Source: Tricholoma matsutake (lineage: Eukaryota > Basidiomycota > Agaricomycetes > Agaricales > Tricholomataceae). From it: 64,000 bases of DNA. The stretch lies in NCBI GenBank assembly GCA_026075535.2, contig AP026548.1, positions 7,874,001 to 7,938,000 of the forward strand. Direction: 5' to 3'. Both the position numbers and the translations under genes were made by a program. Positions 1-11,578 of this stretch are shown here, piece by piece (the first letter of the stretch is position 1; the number at the start of each line of letters is the position of its first letter). The notes below the pieces were generated by a model, which made no database searches, was not told the origin of the DNA, and worked only from the letters and a program-made list of their open reading frames with translations.

Positions 1-288
1 TCACTGAGAGGATGTTGTGACATGGTCTACTGGCACTCAGACAAGCGTACCTGAAAACGAAAGTAGCAATAGTTATAAATAGACATTCACTTTTGTTTTT
101 GTTGTAGTCTTTCGTTTGCATGTTGGATTTGTATTTTTAAGAGGTAAATCTTAGTCCAAATGTGCTTTAAGTCTCCTTTGTCAAAATGAAAATGAAAGCC
201 TAATCCCAAAGTCCACTTATATAAGCCAAAAAATCTGTCTTGAAATGCCAAAGGGATTTGTCCATGGAGGGTCATCAAAGGAGGGTCT
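1..288. other. gene-free left edge
   Basis: No coding region, RNA gene or repeat boundary can be supported here. The short open frames on the minus strand have no recognisable domain. Confidence 0.5.
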
Positions 289-366
289 ACAGTGCACCAG
301 GAGTGCCAGGCAGGATCTGAACTCAAGACTTCGAATCTGGAGTGATCATACTAAATCCTAACCATC
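289..366 (-). repeat. tRNA-like arm (left, decayed)
   Basis: Read on the minus strand, this stretch has a D-arm-like GGTTAGGATTTAGT followed by a B-box-like GAGTTCAGATCCT and a tRNA-like 3' end, GGCACTCC. The 5' acceptor half is missing: the similarity stops at a TA in the D loop, where the next element begins. The same sequence, inverted, occurs at 4624-4700. It is a tRNA-derived repeat, perhaps a SINE head, and not a functional tRNA gene. Confidence 0.5.
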
Positions 367-369
367 ATA

Positions 370-1522
370 CGCACAAGCATCCACTTGATCAGTGCCTCCC
401 ACAGTCTTGACTAATGTTGTGCTCATCGTCGGGAACAATGAGCAGGCTACTTTACTCATTCTTAACCTTTTCCCATCATTTTTTTAGGTGCATAACACTT
501 TTGTATATATATATATTGTGTTCATAAACAGCTATTTTTATCACCCCAATCACCTGATCACTGTCTCCCATGGTTGATACGCACCACAGCCTCGGCTAAT
601 GTTGCACTCATCATTCCTGACGTTGAGCATGCTATTCCACTCATTCCTGGCCCTTTCCCTTCGCTTTGTTTTGGTAGATAACACTTATGAATGTATATAT
701 AGTGCTAATCAAAAGTGGTTTTCGCTTTTACAGCTATATGTAACCCATAACAAGCACTCTCCCTAGTTGAGAGGAGGGGGTCTCTTCTCTTCATTGGGGG
801 CTGCCTGTAATGCATGTGTATGGCTGTATATTCATATTAATAACTAAATACCTGAATGGGGAGGGTACTGTATGAGATGGGAAGGGGGGAAATGGGGAGA
901 AGTGACAGAATGAGGGGAGGGGGTACCAACTACTGATCTTGTACACTATCTACACCTATGTGGAGGGTATAGGGATGTATGTAGAAGTGAGGATTGATGT
1001 TGGGAGAGCTGGGAACAAGGTGCTCTCTGTCAGTGCACCTTCATAGGGAGGGAGGAGAGGTTTATAGGCCTTCCTTGCATACCTAGGCCTTCCCATTATG
1101 AAATGCACATGGAAAGAGAGTATTATGGTCCTAATAAATGACCTGATGGACCTTCCAGAGGCCTTGCAGTTGTGAGGATAGACAGAAAAGAGCATATGTA
1201 CTCAGGAAGAGATATACTTACCCTGTGAGATCCATGAGGCCAAAGTGTTTGCTTTCTTCGATTCCTAGGTCTAATATAGAGGTAAAATAAAGGTAAGTAA
1301 ATGTTATGACAGGGGGAGAAGATCCTGGGTCAAAGGCCATGGGTTCCTCATCAGCAGAGGTGAACTATGCTCAGACTTAATATATATACAAAAGTGTTAT
1401 GCACCTAAAAAAATAAAGGGAAAAGGTTGAGAATGAGTAAAGTAGCCTGCTTGTCATTCCTGACAATGAGCACAACATTAGGCAAGACCATGGGAGGTGC
1501 TGATCAAGCAGATGCTTGTGTG
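370..1522. mobile_element. non-autonomous element with about 150-bp terminal inverted repeats, TA-flanked
   Basis: The left end (370 to about 520) and the right end (about 1377-1522, reverse complement) match over roughly 150 bp, beginning CGCACAAGCAT / CACACAAGCAT. TA dinucleotides flank it at 368-369 and 1523-1524. A second, diverged direct copy of the terminal region lies at about 545-725, so one end has been duplicated internally. No transposase reading frame is visible inside. The TA flanks suggest Tc1/mariner-pogo mobilisation; the family is otherwise unassigned. Confidence 0.7.
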
Positions 1523-1836
1523 TACAGTTGACTTTCTCATAATCCATAATGTAATGATGCATAATTCTCATATTGCATAGCTTTTGCATTGGAACCACCA
1601 TGGGATGCAGGGATATGAGGCACATAATGGGGGCAGCAAGATGCAGTATCAGAATGCTGCATCTGTGTCAGCAATTGTGGATAACCACCCATTTAGTGAT
1701 TTGGGCATGCCTAGAACTACAATATATAAGAATGATAGCTACTTCCAAGTAAAGTATAGTGTGGAAAGAGTCAAAATTTTCCACTGTCATGTCTCGCCTC
1801 ATAAGTAATTACTCGAAAATTTATGCATACAACAAA

Positions 1837-4479
1837 ATGCCCCCTGAGCCTACTCGGAAACCTCATGAAAAGCCCCGCCCCTACCAGCAAAAACCCAAAG
1901 GTCCCATTGTGAAGAATGCACTGAAAACTTCTGCAAAAATAGTCAATCATGAGAACTTGACACTGCATGACTGGATGACAGTCTTCACATTCATTGACCA
2001 GCACCCTGATATGACCCAAGGCAACATTGTGAGCACTTTGCTTCCAAGTCTGACGGTGCATTGCTATTCAACCAGTGCACATTGTCCCGAAAGCTGAAGT
2101 CATGGAAGGAACTTGAGAAGCATGTCACATCTCATCCCAATGCACTTTCTTCAAAGCATCTGCATGTCGTCACAAGACCAGATGTTGAGAGGGCCCTTAT
2201 TCTCTGGATGAACCACATGGAGGAGAAGGGAGAGACTGTCAATGGTCCAATGTTGAAAGTCAAGTGACTCAAGTTTGAAGAATATTTCAATGTCCCTGAA
2301 GCAGAATGCATCCTTGAAGATGGTTGGATTGCCCTGTTCTGTAAGGCATATGGTTACAAGAAGAGACGTCGACATGGGGAGGTGGGGTCAGTTGATATCA
2401 AGGCTGTAGAAGCAGAACACAAATGAGTAGGAATGATTCTAGCCACATATGCTGTGTGAGATTGGTGGAATGCTGATGAAAGTGGCTTATTTCCATTGTG
2501 AGTCACTTGGCATCAAACTTTTAAATTGACAATTGCAGCAGTGCTAGGGCAAGGCAGGGGTTACCCCTGGGTGTCAAATCTCATACCCTTACCCCTACCC
2601 CTGAACACCCTACCCTTAGGGGTGAGGGTATGGAAACATATAAGGGTTGCCAAGGGTATGGGAGGGTTTGTCAAGGGTACAAGGGTTTGGCACAAAATCA
2701 ACATATTTAGAGCAAAATTCATTTGAAAAGTGTTGATAACTATTGTATTTACTATTAATATCACATATTGATACCTCTTATTAACATATGAAAGCCATTA
2801 TCATGTTGGACAATCTCAAAATCTGAATTTAATTGATGAAAATCTTGAATGAGTCTTTGTAGCTGAAAAAATCAATGATATTCTTACATAAGCATACCCC
2901 TGGCATACCCCTGTACCCTTACTAAGGGTACAGGGGTATGCAAGGGTATGAACTTCCAAACCCCTACCCCTACCCCTCATACGCTTAGCCCAAAAACACA
3001 AGGGTATACCCCTACCCCTGCCTTGCCTTAGGCAGTGCACCACCAGATCATGGGCTTGCTTTGACACAGATGGCCAGAAAGAAAAAAGAGAAATTCAGGA
3101 TTACAATGCTCTTTACATGTAACACAGATGGAAGTGAGTGCTTACCACCAATATATATTGGTAAGGCAAAAAAGCCATGCTGCTTCAAAAAGCAGAGCCC
3201 TGCTGAGTGTGGTTTCTATTATCAGAACAATAAGAAGGCTTGGATGACCTTTGAGTTGTTTGAAGAGTAAGCAAATTACTTTCTACCTTTGTCAGAAAGT
3301 GGCCAATTAAGTTATCTGCCACAGATATATTAAGGATTTTGACATAAAAATGCGCAATGAGAACCAGCATATCTGTCTCACACTTGACAATCTCTTGGGC
3401 CCTGACATTCAATATCAGCCATGGAACATTCGCCTCTTGTACTTTGAACCAAATATGACCTCATTTGTTCAGCCACTTGACACAGGGATTATTAGGTGTT
3501 TTAAGGCTCACTACGCTGAGAATTTTGCCTTCGCACAATTGAGAGGGATGAGGCAGGGGAACGCAACATTTATAAAATTAATTTGATGGAAGGAATGCTG
3601 ATGGTGCGCATGGCATGGAGACAGGTTGAGGCATCGACTATTAAGAATTGCTGGAACCATGCAAAAATTCAAGGGTCCATGCTAAAAATTGAATATGTTA
3701 TACATTTTATTCATTTATTCTGCAGCGAACTCTTATAGACTGATATATATGAGACATCTTCTGCATGCTCAGATTGTGGTGCATGGGATATACTTCGAAT
3801 CTTCACAATAAGCAGTATGACCTTACCTGCTGATGAGGAACAGTTGAAAACACACCTTGGCAATTGATACAATGCATGGGATTGGCAACCAGCACTCGAC
3901 ACAGTCATGAATGCTGAGGGCGACATAATACAAGCACAAGAAGCACTAGCATGGCTTTCCTCAATGACACAACTGCCACAATTAATGATTAGATTAGCTC
4001 CAGTAGGCCAAGCACAATCTGATCCCACATCACTTTCTGGAATTGGCAAAGTGGAAAAAGACTTAATGGACTCAGTTGAAGAACTTGTGAAGTGCAAGTG
4101 AATTATAGGACCCCCACCTACCCTCGAGGACCTTGTCAACCCAATTGAAGAACGCGAAGTTGGTGACTCACCATATAGATTTGAGGGAGGCAATGCAGAA
4201 ATTGTGGCTGAGGTCCAGCATGAAATGGCTGTCACTCAGGGTGAGATAATCAAGCTGGATGACTCAGATGATGATGGCGATGACAATAATGATTTCCTTT
4301 CTCATTGAGAGGTTATAGACCTATGTATGTTGCTGGAGAAAGCATGCATTAGGTATGGGGACCCCGACACTTCTCTTGAACTCCCTAGTCATTTGTGCAG
4401 GTACAGAGTGCAGGTACAGCGCAACAATCTTATCAATTGTACTCAATCATCATTAGATAGTTATTTTACAGTACAGTAG
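1837..4479 (+). pseudogene. pogo-like transposase (HTH + DDE), inactivated
   Basis: In order, the gene shows a basic N-terminus, a CENP-B/Tc5-type helix-turn-helix region (about 1950-2270), the DDE-domain signature NADESG (about 2472) and the later DDE segment with LDTG (3476-3490). It ends in an acidic, Asp-rich tail and a C-terminus closing at TAG 4477-4479. The frame is broken by TGA codons (for example after AEHK, before DWWNAD, after VKCK and before EVIDL), by small frame changes, and by the insertion at 2546-3031 between the catalytic segments. The TGA sites read as arginine CGA in frame. The start at 1837 is the first ATG of the uninterrupted basic N-terminus and is tentative. Confidence 0.8.
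2546..3031. mobile_element. 486-bp MITE with GGCAAGGCAGGGG ends inside the pogo transposase
   Basis: The two ends are inverted copies of a GGCAAGGCAGGGG-like sequence, and the subterminal DNA is packed with short AGGGTA / TACCCC repeats in opposite orientations. The near-matching octamers GCAGTGCT and GCAGTGCA flank it at 2538-2545 and 3032-3039, compatible with an 8-bp hAT-type target duplication with one mismatch. It separates the NADESG part of the transposase from the downstream DDE part, so it landed after the host transposon. Confidence 0.65.
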
Positions 4480-4623
4480 TCAAATAAAGGCTGAATCGAT
4501 GTCACACTTTGCAGTGGGTCACAAATGTCCCACAGCATGACATATTTTGGTACTGCATATATCTCATACTGCATAAGGCTGGAGCCAGTCCCGAGGCTAT
4601 GCATTATGAGAAAGTCAACTGTA

Positions 4624-4700
4624 TTATGGTTAGGATTTAGTATGATCACTTTGGATTTGAAGTCTTGAGTTCAGATCCTGCCTGGCACTCCTGGTGCACC
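4624..4700 (+). repeat. tRNA-like arm (right, decayed)
   Basis: This is an inverted copy of 289-366, with D-arm-like, B-box-like and 3' acceptor-like segments in tRNA order on the plus strand. It starts immediately after the TA that closes the pogo element. With the left arm it forms a divergent pair around the two transposons. It is not a functional tRNA because the 5' acceptor strand is absent. Confidence 0.5.
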
Positions 4701-5152
4701 ATAGGGGTCATCGAATTCTTCTTGTAGATTTCAGCAAGTGCCTTCCATGCTGCAGGGCCATCAGTTGCATCACAAATGTATCAAGGTTAGCGCCTCTTCT
4801 GCCAGCCTTCCCAAGGGGGAACTGGGCTGTTGTTCCATGACCTGAGGTAGGGGGGGGGGGGGGGGGGTCTGGCCCAAAGGGCTTAAATTTTTTACTATTT
4901 TTAGTCCCAAACGCAACACATTAGTGACTTTTCATTGATGTAACTTCAACTTTGAACGTCTTGCACATTCTGAACGCAATAAAAATGATTTTTTTGGCAC
5001 ACTCTGATGTGCTGGTATCAAAATGCAACATTTACATTGGCACCAGTGGTTCAATGATGAAGACAAAAGTAAGCTTTTAAAGGCTTTCAACTATTTCAGA
5101 CATGTAAAGTGCTTTTTGAAAGAATAAAGGGCCTAAATATGATGTTTCGACA
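4701..5152. other. gene-free stretch with a long poly-G tract
   Basis: A run of about 18 G within about 4851-4868 follows a GGTA and precedes TCTGGCCC. A similar GGTA plus long G run plus TCAGGCC occurs near 5545-5565 in the same orientation. This suggests two copies of one repeat rather than chance homopolymers. No coding region is supported. Confidence 0.4.
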
Positions 5153-5344
5153 ATGGCATGCTGTCCACTGTGTGGTGAAGAAGTGCAAGTTGGTACTGCA
5201 GGTCCACAAGGGCTCAAGCAACACCAAGGGAAGAAGAAATGTCTAGGAAATGTTGAAAAGAAGAAGAAAGACAAACAAAAGGGGAAGAACTTGACCTTAT
5301 TCTCTTTTCTGCAATGTCAGGACAAGAGATGCCAGGGTCACTAG
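5153..5344 (+). pseudogene. C2H2-like zinc-finger fragment, transposase-associated type
   Basis: The short frame begins MACCPLCGEEVQVG and continues to a basic, lysine-rich segment (KKKCLGNVEKKKKDKQKG). The spacing CPLC...LKQHQGKKKC resembles a single zinc finger. No downstream domain follows in frame, so it reads as the N-terminal remnant of a zinc-finger protein of a repetitive basidiomycete family. It could also be a small independent gene; nothing here decides that. Confidence 0.35.
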
Positions 5345-5934
5345 AGAGGTTGCAAGCTCATCTTGCATTGTGGTTGGCCCATCCATTGCAACTCAACTAC
5401 CAGAGAGCGCAGTCAGGGATGATAAAACAGTGGGGAGGCAAGCCAAAAATGATGTCTTTTCTTACTAATTCTTAGTTCCAATAAAATTTGCTTGTGTTTT
5501 TTTGTGAGACTTCCTTTTTTGGCCTGACGTCTCCTTTTTTGGGGGGTAGGGGGGGGGGGGTCAGGCCGCCACCTGTTAAAAATTTTGCCTACCCCAGGCA
5601 ATTTTTGCAATCCCGGTTCCCCCTTGAGCCTTCCACGTCCGCTTTCCCTTTCGTTATTACCTCCCAACAACTGGCCCGCCTGAATACCGTGCTGATCGCA
5701 AATTTCCAATCATGGTAATTGTTCCCATCAAGCTTCGGTATGCTCCCGAGCCACGAGGATGTTACTTAGGTTTGTTGCCATCACGACAAGATAAGCGCGT
5801 CGAGGATCAAAGTGCCAAATACCAGTAGTACGGATCGAGTTATGTTGGAATTTCGCCTAGGACCTATTGGTTAAATAACTCGATAGGGAATATCTGCAAT
5901 AAATAAAAGCTTAAATACCTATTTAGCGCATAGC
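5345..5934. other. gene-free stretch with second poly-G tract
   Basis: It contains the G run near 5545-5565 and then an inverted pair, AAAAATTTTGCCTA / CAGGCAATTTTT, at about 5577-5610. Downstream of about 5650 the base composition shifts to the CpG-rich style that continues through the monooxygenase gene. Confidence 0.35.
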
Positions 5935-6148
5935 GAGGTACTACAACTTTAGTACTATTAAGCTATTCAGCTATTCGGGCCGACCTTCCGAATCACTATT
6001 TCCATTTGAATCACTAATTTGTGAGACTCAATTTCGAAATAAATCACTCAGTCCTACAAAATGCAACTTTATGAGCATTGAGGGAGGTACTACAACTTTA
6101 GTACTATTAAGCTATTCAGCTATTCGGGCCGACCTTCCGAATCACTAT
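5935..6148. repeat. 65-bp perfect direct repeat pair
   Basis: Bases 5935-5999 and 6084-6148 are identical as read (both begin GAGGTACTACAACTTTAGTA and end AATCACTAT) and are 149 bp apart. The pair lies in non-coding CpG-rich DNA upstream of the monooxygenase. It may be a recent small tandem duplication with a spacer, or the footprint of a repeat. Confidence 0.85.
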
Positions 6149-7057
6149 CTCGCGCATAGCATATCGGTATAGTACTAATTCCATGATCCGCTTCTACCTC
6201 AATGCCGGTGATAAACGTACCGGATTACCCAACTCAATTTCAACACTGATGGACTGAGTCAATCAGTGAAAGGTACAACTTAAAGACAAGCAACGAACGT
6301 AAAAATTCTTTTCAAGTTCAATCTATGATGAATGGATCATGGCTCGCTTAGCTGCTCCACGGCTCGAAAGTCGCTGATGGCATTACTGCATGGCGTAACC
6401 TGGATATGAGCGCTAATGCGCTCCTGTGCATCAAGAACTGGCTGCATGGTGCTGATAAGAAATTAGGCAGCTTACCGGATCGTGCAGTGGGGTGATAACA
6501 CTGATAAGTCACTGAGCAGTTTACAGGTACTATCACTGACAATTGTAGGTCTGCGGGTGACCGACCGTCGGACCATCTCTAGCTAAAGCTGGACGCGAAA
6601 TAGACTTTGTCAGTGGAAAGGGCTTTCCAAAGTTCCGTCCATTAGAGCCGACTAGATCGCGTATATGATGGATATCGGTGATTTCATGTTTTAGAGGCGT
6701 CTGCAGACTGCGGTACGAAGCGCTCGAAACCTAAATGTTACTGGAAGGTTTCCATTCTAAGATGGAAATTGTTGAAAAAAAGATGTTCTTGCATTGTTCT
6801 GATGTGTTCTTGTTCCTATCAAGTCTGTGTGAGCTATGGTCATCCATTCCATTCAAAGTTCACACTGATCAGTTTAGCTCCGAACGCTGGCTTGGAAGTT
6901 GTTGATCAGAAAATGATACTTACAATCTCCGGGGCCCGTGACCTCGCTCAAGCTGGTACTTGAAGTATATGATGGGGCAGAAACACCATTGCTCATTGCT
7001 TCCCTACCCCAATAGCCTAAGTTCTCCGCTTGTCCATCTAAAGCTCAAACGTGCAAA
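6149..7057. other. upstream region of the monooxygenase, no confirmed gene
   Basis: No complete gene can be built. A 6590-6665 stretch reads openly on the plus strand (starting AKAGREIDFVSGKG), as does 6350-6480, but neither extends nor carries a motif I recognise. They may be exon relics of a decayed gene. The 3' portion should hold the promoter of the gene starting at 7058, but no TATA element stands out. Confidence 0.35.
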
Positions 7058-9284
7058 ATGTTTCCAGCGCTTTCGTTGACGACTGTGGCGGTCTCTGCTG
7101 GCATCTATCTTTGCCTATCCTCTGGTATCCACACGTTGCGCCGTAAATTGGTTCAGACGGAGACAGGCATGGTGGACGTCCCTTTTCTTGGAAATGCTCG
7201 CCCAAAGGACCGTAAGATTCAAGGAACGGCTGTGGTGTGTGGAGGAAGGTAAGTCAGGCTGTCGTTGAATGTTCGGCCCCCTTGACTATTCGCCGATCCA
7301 GCATTGCAGGCTTAGCAACGGCTCGTGTTTGTCACGATCACTTTGAGCAGGTCATTATCGTGGAGCCAGAGGCTTGGTTAGTAACAACGGAGGGGTGGAA
7401 ACCAGAACGGGAACCGATGGCCGCGAAGACTCGTACACGTGTCTTGCAGTATCAATCGCTACATGGTGAATTTATACCCCACACTTTGTTCTCGGCACCA
7501 ATAAACTGATGAGGTAAAACTAGTATTATTAGCTTTCGGGTTCTTGGCCTTGGAGAAATTGTTTTCTATTAATCTTAAGGAGGAATGCGAGAAAGCCGAT
7601 ATCTCGTAACGTCACATATTTTTACGAATGATGGGTTCGCCTTGTTAATTCATTTCCTAGAATACGTCCAGCGGATCTCAACCTTGCGCCGTATGGCCAT
7701 TTTTTCGATCTTGGGGACGAAAAAAGCCGCAATGCCCTTCCGAGGACTCTATTTTCCACTCGCCATGGTCTAGAGACCCTTCTTCGCCGACTCATCATCG
7801 GCACTAAACAATATCCTAATATTGAGCAAATAGTGGGAACGGTCACTGGTGTTATCTGTTCTGCTAGTGATCCAACCAGGTTGCAAGGGGTTTCAGTTCG
7901 TACAAGCGACGGCGATAAGACACTCGGCGCAGCGTTGATCATCGGTTCGTGCGTCAGCGTTCTGGCGACTTTGTTGGTGGCTGATATGTATTAAATTGTT
8001 GCAGATTGCTCAGGACCTGCAGAGGCAGGTCTGAAGTGGCTACGACGTGCAGGTTTCGGGGCAGCTAATCCTCACTCGGACGGTGATGACTCCCATCCTC
8101 TTCAGCAACTCAAGACTGTCTACGACCCACGGATTCGGTATTCAACTTTCCAATTTACCCTTCCTCCTGCGCTCGCGGAGCGTCTCCCGATACCTGGCGG
8201 ATACCACAACACTGGAGGAATATATAATTGTATTCCAGATGGAAGGGTTGAACATAAATCCATCTACGCGATGAGGTACGAAGGGGACACATGTAGGGAT
8301 GCTATGCAATTTGCTACGACGTCCACTGACACGGTGTTCTTCATTGCGCAGTCCAGCTTTGTTGTGGAACCAGAGGAGACATAGAGCAACCGAAAAACCT
8401 AGATGAAGTGATAACTTTCGCAAAAGATATAATAGTCGACAAACCAATACCCGAATGGTTCTTCAAAATATTGGATGCGCTCCACGAGGTCGAAGCTTCT
8501 GCGACCATTACCAATGTTAACCTTTGTCAGTTTTCTTCTTTAGATCTCTTGATGATCTATTCATTATAAGATATTCAACTAGCCTCATTATCATACATTA
8601 AGTATCATCAAGCTCGCAATCTTCCAGATAATTACATTGCTATCGGTGACAGTATCCTGAGAGTGAATCCTATCTATGGGTAAGTCTAGCAGCGTATTTA
8701 TTTCTTTACGCGAAATGATTTTGGTCCTTTGTCGACAGCCATGGGTGTTCGAAGGCCATCATGGGAGCCGTTACTTTGAACACAGTCCTAAAATCCACTG
8801 ATTCCCAAAACTATTTACCTGTGGACTTTTCGAAACGCTTTTTCAATGCTCAAGCTGCAAAAATTGATCCTATTTGGTATGGGCCTGCATTGAATATTTC
8901 GAGACATGTTATTAATGTTAATTTCAGGGAGGGAACAAAGATTCTTGGTGCGCGTCCCACTCTTCTATTAATATGCATTATTCATTTCGTCTTAACGATA
9001 TAGACTACGGATTCAACTGTACAGTCCCAGTCGAGGGGGAGACTTTACGCACTGGTGCATTCCTACGATGGTATTTACGCAGGTTGCACATGGTCTCATT
9101 CCGCGTATGTCCTGTTGATAATTGGTTATTTAACTTGCGACACTTACATGCACACTATCAGGATCGACAGGCTGGGTTAGCCTCTTGGGAAGGCATACAC
9201 CTCCTATCACCCTCAATTGATTACTTCCAGCCAGGCATAGTCTTGAAAATTTTGTGGGACATCTGGAAGCGGCCTCATGTGTAA
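7058..9284 (+). CDS. FAD-dependent monooxygenase, 11 exons, 550 aa, intact
   Basis: Exons: 7058-7248, 7302-7465, 7533-7605, 7661-7944, 8005-8292, 8352-8525, 8583-8679, 8739-8876, 8928-8947, 9004-9104, 9162-9284. They sum to 1653 nt, exactly 551 codons including TAA, with GT-AG introns of 51-67 nt and no internal stop. The protein starts with a hydrophobic segment (about residues 5-22), probably an ER membrane anchor. A dinucleotide-binding turn follows, formed across the first intron (GGSIAGL, about 62-68). The later FAD ribityl-contact motif GDSILRVNPIYGHG is at about 413-426. This arrangement fits the FAD-binding monooxygenase superfamily; the substrate is not predictable. CGA arginine codons are retained, unlike in the surrounding transposons. 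Exon 9 is only 20 nt. Confidence 0.9.
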
Positions 9285-9979
9285 AAGACAGCAATTAGGA
9301 TCTACTCTATTTATTAGAATGGATATCGCTGTATCTAAATCCTTCGAAGTCAACAACACGTGTCATGCATGTGAACGTTTGAACACTCGTCAGTGAGTCA
9401 GCTAGAGCAATTTCTGTTGATCAATGCTTGATCAATGCACATGATTGATCGCCTGCTTCGATCCTCGGCCTCGTCGGGAGTGTCATACACATCAATCAAA
9501 AGCAGGACGAGAAGTATCCCATTCGAAAGGTGGGGAGACACCTTATGTACATACAAACATTGGGGACCTACAAACATGTGATCGCGCGCGTACTCTTGCA
9601 CCAATCACAAGTTCAACGCAAGAAATGAAAAATGAACTAAAGAAGGGACAGAATTTGGCTCGTTCAGGTCTATCAGGTGTATCAGTAAAAATAGAACTGT
9701 AATGAAAATCTTAGCTAGTAGGGGAATTCAATATTGACGCAACGGCCGTTTTGATGGCCGTTTTAATGACCCGTTTTGACATCAAAATGCCCTTGTTGCA
9801 CCGATTCAATTTTGATCGATATGAGCTCCCATCTAATTTGAATCGTGATTATGGCCAGCGGAGTTTGAAATCTCATCAGCCTTCAGAGGTCGTAGCGCAA
9901 TCAGCACTACTGACCGTACATGATATATACTGACACTAATGATAGTTGTAAGGGCTCGTATTTTCTACCCTCTCCCACT
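9285..9979. other. intergenic stretch, no gene supported
   Basis: The short open frames here carry no recognisable domain. The region from about 9735 contains GCCGTTTTGATGGCCGTTTT-type short repeats and leads into the HARBI1-like transposase start. Confidence 0.4.
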
Positions 9980-10503
9980 ATGCCACGCAAGACTGACCGC
10001 CAACAAGAGACTGATGCCATTCTCGATGCTTTCATTGTCCAACTGATTGCAGAGGCAGAAATTGCTGCTTACCGTGACCGTGATTCTGGGAGCGACTCGG
10101 ATTCTGATTCCTCCTCGGAGTCATCAACATCAGATACCTCCTCAACCTCAGATTCTATGGAAGTGGATGATGGAGTAACTGATGTGCTTCTGGAGACCCT
10201 GGCTGAGCTCTATCATACTCGGTACCAGGATGATCTCAGGAACATACCTAAAACTGTTGCAAACGTCCGCAACTTACTTGATGTATACAAGATTCAATTC
10301 CCTGACATTTTCTGCTCCTACATGCATATGAGCCCTGATTGCTTTGACCACCTTGTCACCTCTATCCAACATCATCCAGTCTTCCACAATAATTCCAACC
10401 ATGTCCAGATGTCTGTTGAGGAGCAGTTGGCCATCACACTGTACCGTTTTGGTCACTATGGAAATGCTGCATTGACAATGAAGGTTGCACTCTGGGCAGG
10501 TAT
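9980..10503 (+). pseudogene. PIF/Harbinger (HARBI1-like) transposase, 5' part
   Basis: The frame starts MPRKTDRQQE and runs through a Ser/Asp-rich linker (SGSDSDSDSSSESST). It then enters the conserved N-terminal region of HARBI1-like transposases (MSPDCFDHLV, then EEQLAITLYRFGHYGNAA and ALWAG). It stops at the insertion of the 10504-13229 element. The next residues (IGYGTVKLVT) are found in frame right after that element at 13230-13265. Beyond that the gene is replaced by LTR-like DNA, so the catalytic DDE part is missing. An earlier in-frame ATG at 9920 exists, but 9980 fits the family's start better. Confidence 0.8.
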
Positions 10504-11267
10504 CACTGTGGACCTAGCACAATATGATTTTCAGCCATTTAAATTCAGAAATGTGAATTTCCAAACATAAATGGCTGAATTCAGGGTGGATGAATTTGGG
10601 ATGAATTTTCATCCCAAATATTTCAGCCATCTAAGGGATGGAGTTCATATGTGTTACCTTACAAAATATTCTTAACCTAATGGGATGAATTTTCATTTTA
10701 CAAGGGGATGAAATACAGGGGATGATTTTAATCCAAGATGAGGGTATGGATTTCCAACCATTCTAATGTATGAATTTTCATCAAACTTTTCAACAATTTA
10801 TGGGATAGTGTTTCCTGCCACAAAGGTGTGAATAACAGGGTGTATTTTCAGCCTGAAATAACATACAAATTTCATACTATTATGAGATGATTTTAGTAGG
10901 GAAATTTCTTTCATTAAATATTGAATTGACTGTTCCTTGCTCAGGTATTATTGTTATTGTTTTCAGTCAGAATGAGAGGATACTTTTCACACTTCAGGAT
11001 TACAAGTGTTAAGAGAATTTTTTTCATCCCAAAAAAGGGGATTTTTCATTTGTGTTGTAATTGTTTTACTGACAAGTCATTTGCAGCCCACCCTCAACAC
11101 ATCACATGATGAATGTTGAACATCCATCAACCATAACCACTTCGATGACGCTGCCACCCTCCCTTCCTACCCACTCCGTCAACATCCACCACCACCACTC
11201 TCACGCCCATTCTCATGCCAGCAAGAGCCACCAATGGCTGCCAACAAACCCTCTTGGATACAATGCA

Positions 11268-11367
11268 GGCCCAAACGATGATTGTGTCATTTGGGCCCGA
11301 GGTAAGTTTTTATTTTCTGCATTCCTTGTTTTTATCGTCTAACTAATGTATTTTGTTAATTTTTTAG
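11268..11367 (+). repeat. hairpin A plus intron-like segment, module 1
   Basis: Stem GGCCCAAA (11268-11275) pairs with TTTGGGCC (11290-11297). A GTAAGT donor-like site follows at 11302, then a T-rich stretch with CTAAC (about 11338) and an acceptor-like TTTTTAG ending at 11367. Confidence 0.7.
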
Positions 11368-11455
11368 GAGTATACTACTGCCAGCGATGCGTGCCGACGT
11401 GACACACCCACAACAACAAGCCAACAGGACCAGTACAACCAGCACCTGCCCCTCG

Positions 11456-11477
11456 CCTGCGAGCCACTGCTCGCAGG
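11456..11477 (+). repeat. hairpin B, perfect 9-bp stem
   Basis: CCTGCGAGC (11456-11464), loop CACT, GCTCGCAGG (11469-11477), followed by GTGGA. It is the best-preserved member of a family repeated in at least five elements of the window. Confidence 0.8.
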
Positions 11478-11554
11478 GTGGATCGTGGGTGCAGATGTAC
11501 TGGGGTGAGTAGGAGACAGTGAGGAACAGCTACGCCCACACCACCTGCCTCCAG

Positions 11555-11578
11555 CCTCACGAGCAACTGCTCGTGGGG
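11555..11578 (+). repeat. hairpin B, 10-bp stem
   Basis: CCTCACGAGC pairs with GCTCGTGGGG around the loop AACT, with one T-G wobble. Relative to 11456 the stem has changed on both sides while staying paired. A further member lies at about 11832-11852. Confidence 0.75.

Larger units (their letters stand above)
1525..4621 (+). mobile_element. pogo/Tigger-like (Tc1/mariner superfamily) DNA transposon
   Basis: The 24-bp terminal inverted repeats at 1525-1548 and 4598-4621 begin CAGTTGACTTTCTCATAAT and differ at one position. TA flanks both sides (1523-1524 and 4622-4623), the expected target duplication of the superfamily. The left TA is shared with the preceding element, so the two elements sit in tandem as TA-element-TA-element-TA. 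The interior encodes a decayed pogo-type transposase and contains a second, smaller element at about 2546-3031. Confidence 0.88.

Noticed and set aside
956..1195. 79-codon minus-strand frame inside the 370-1522 element
   Set aside because: No domain, and it lies in the non-coding interior of a non-autonomous element.
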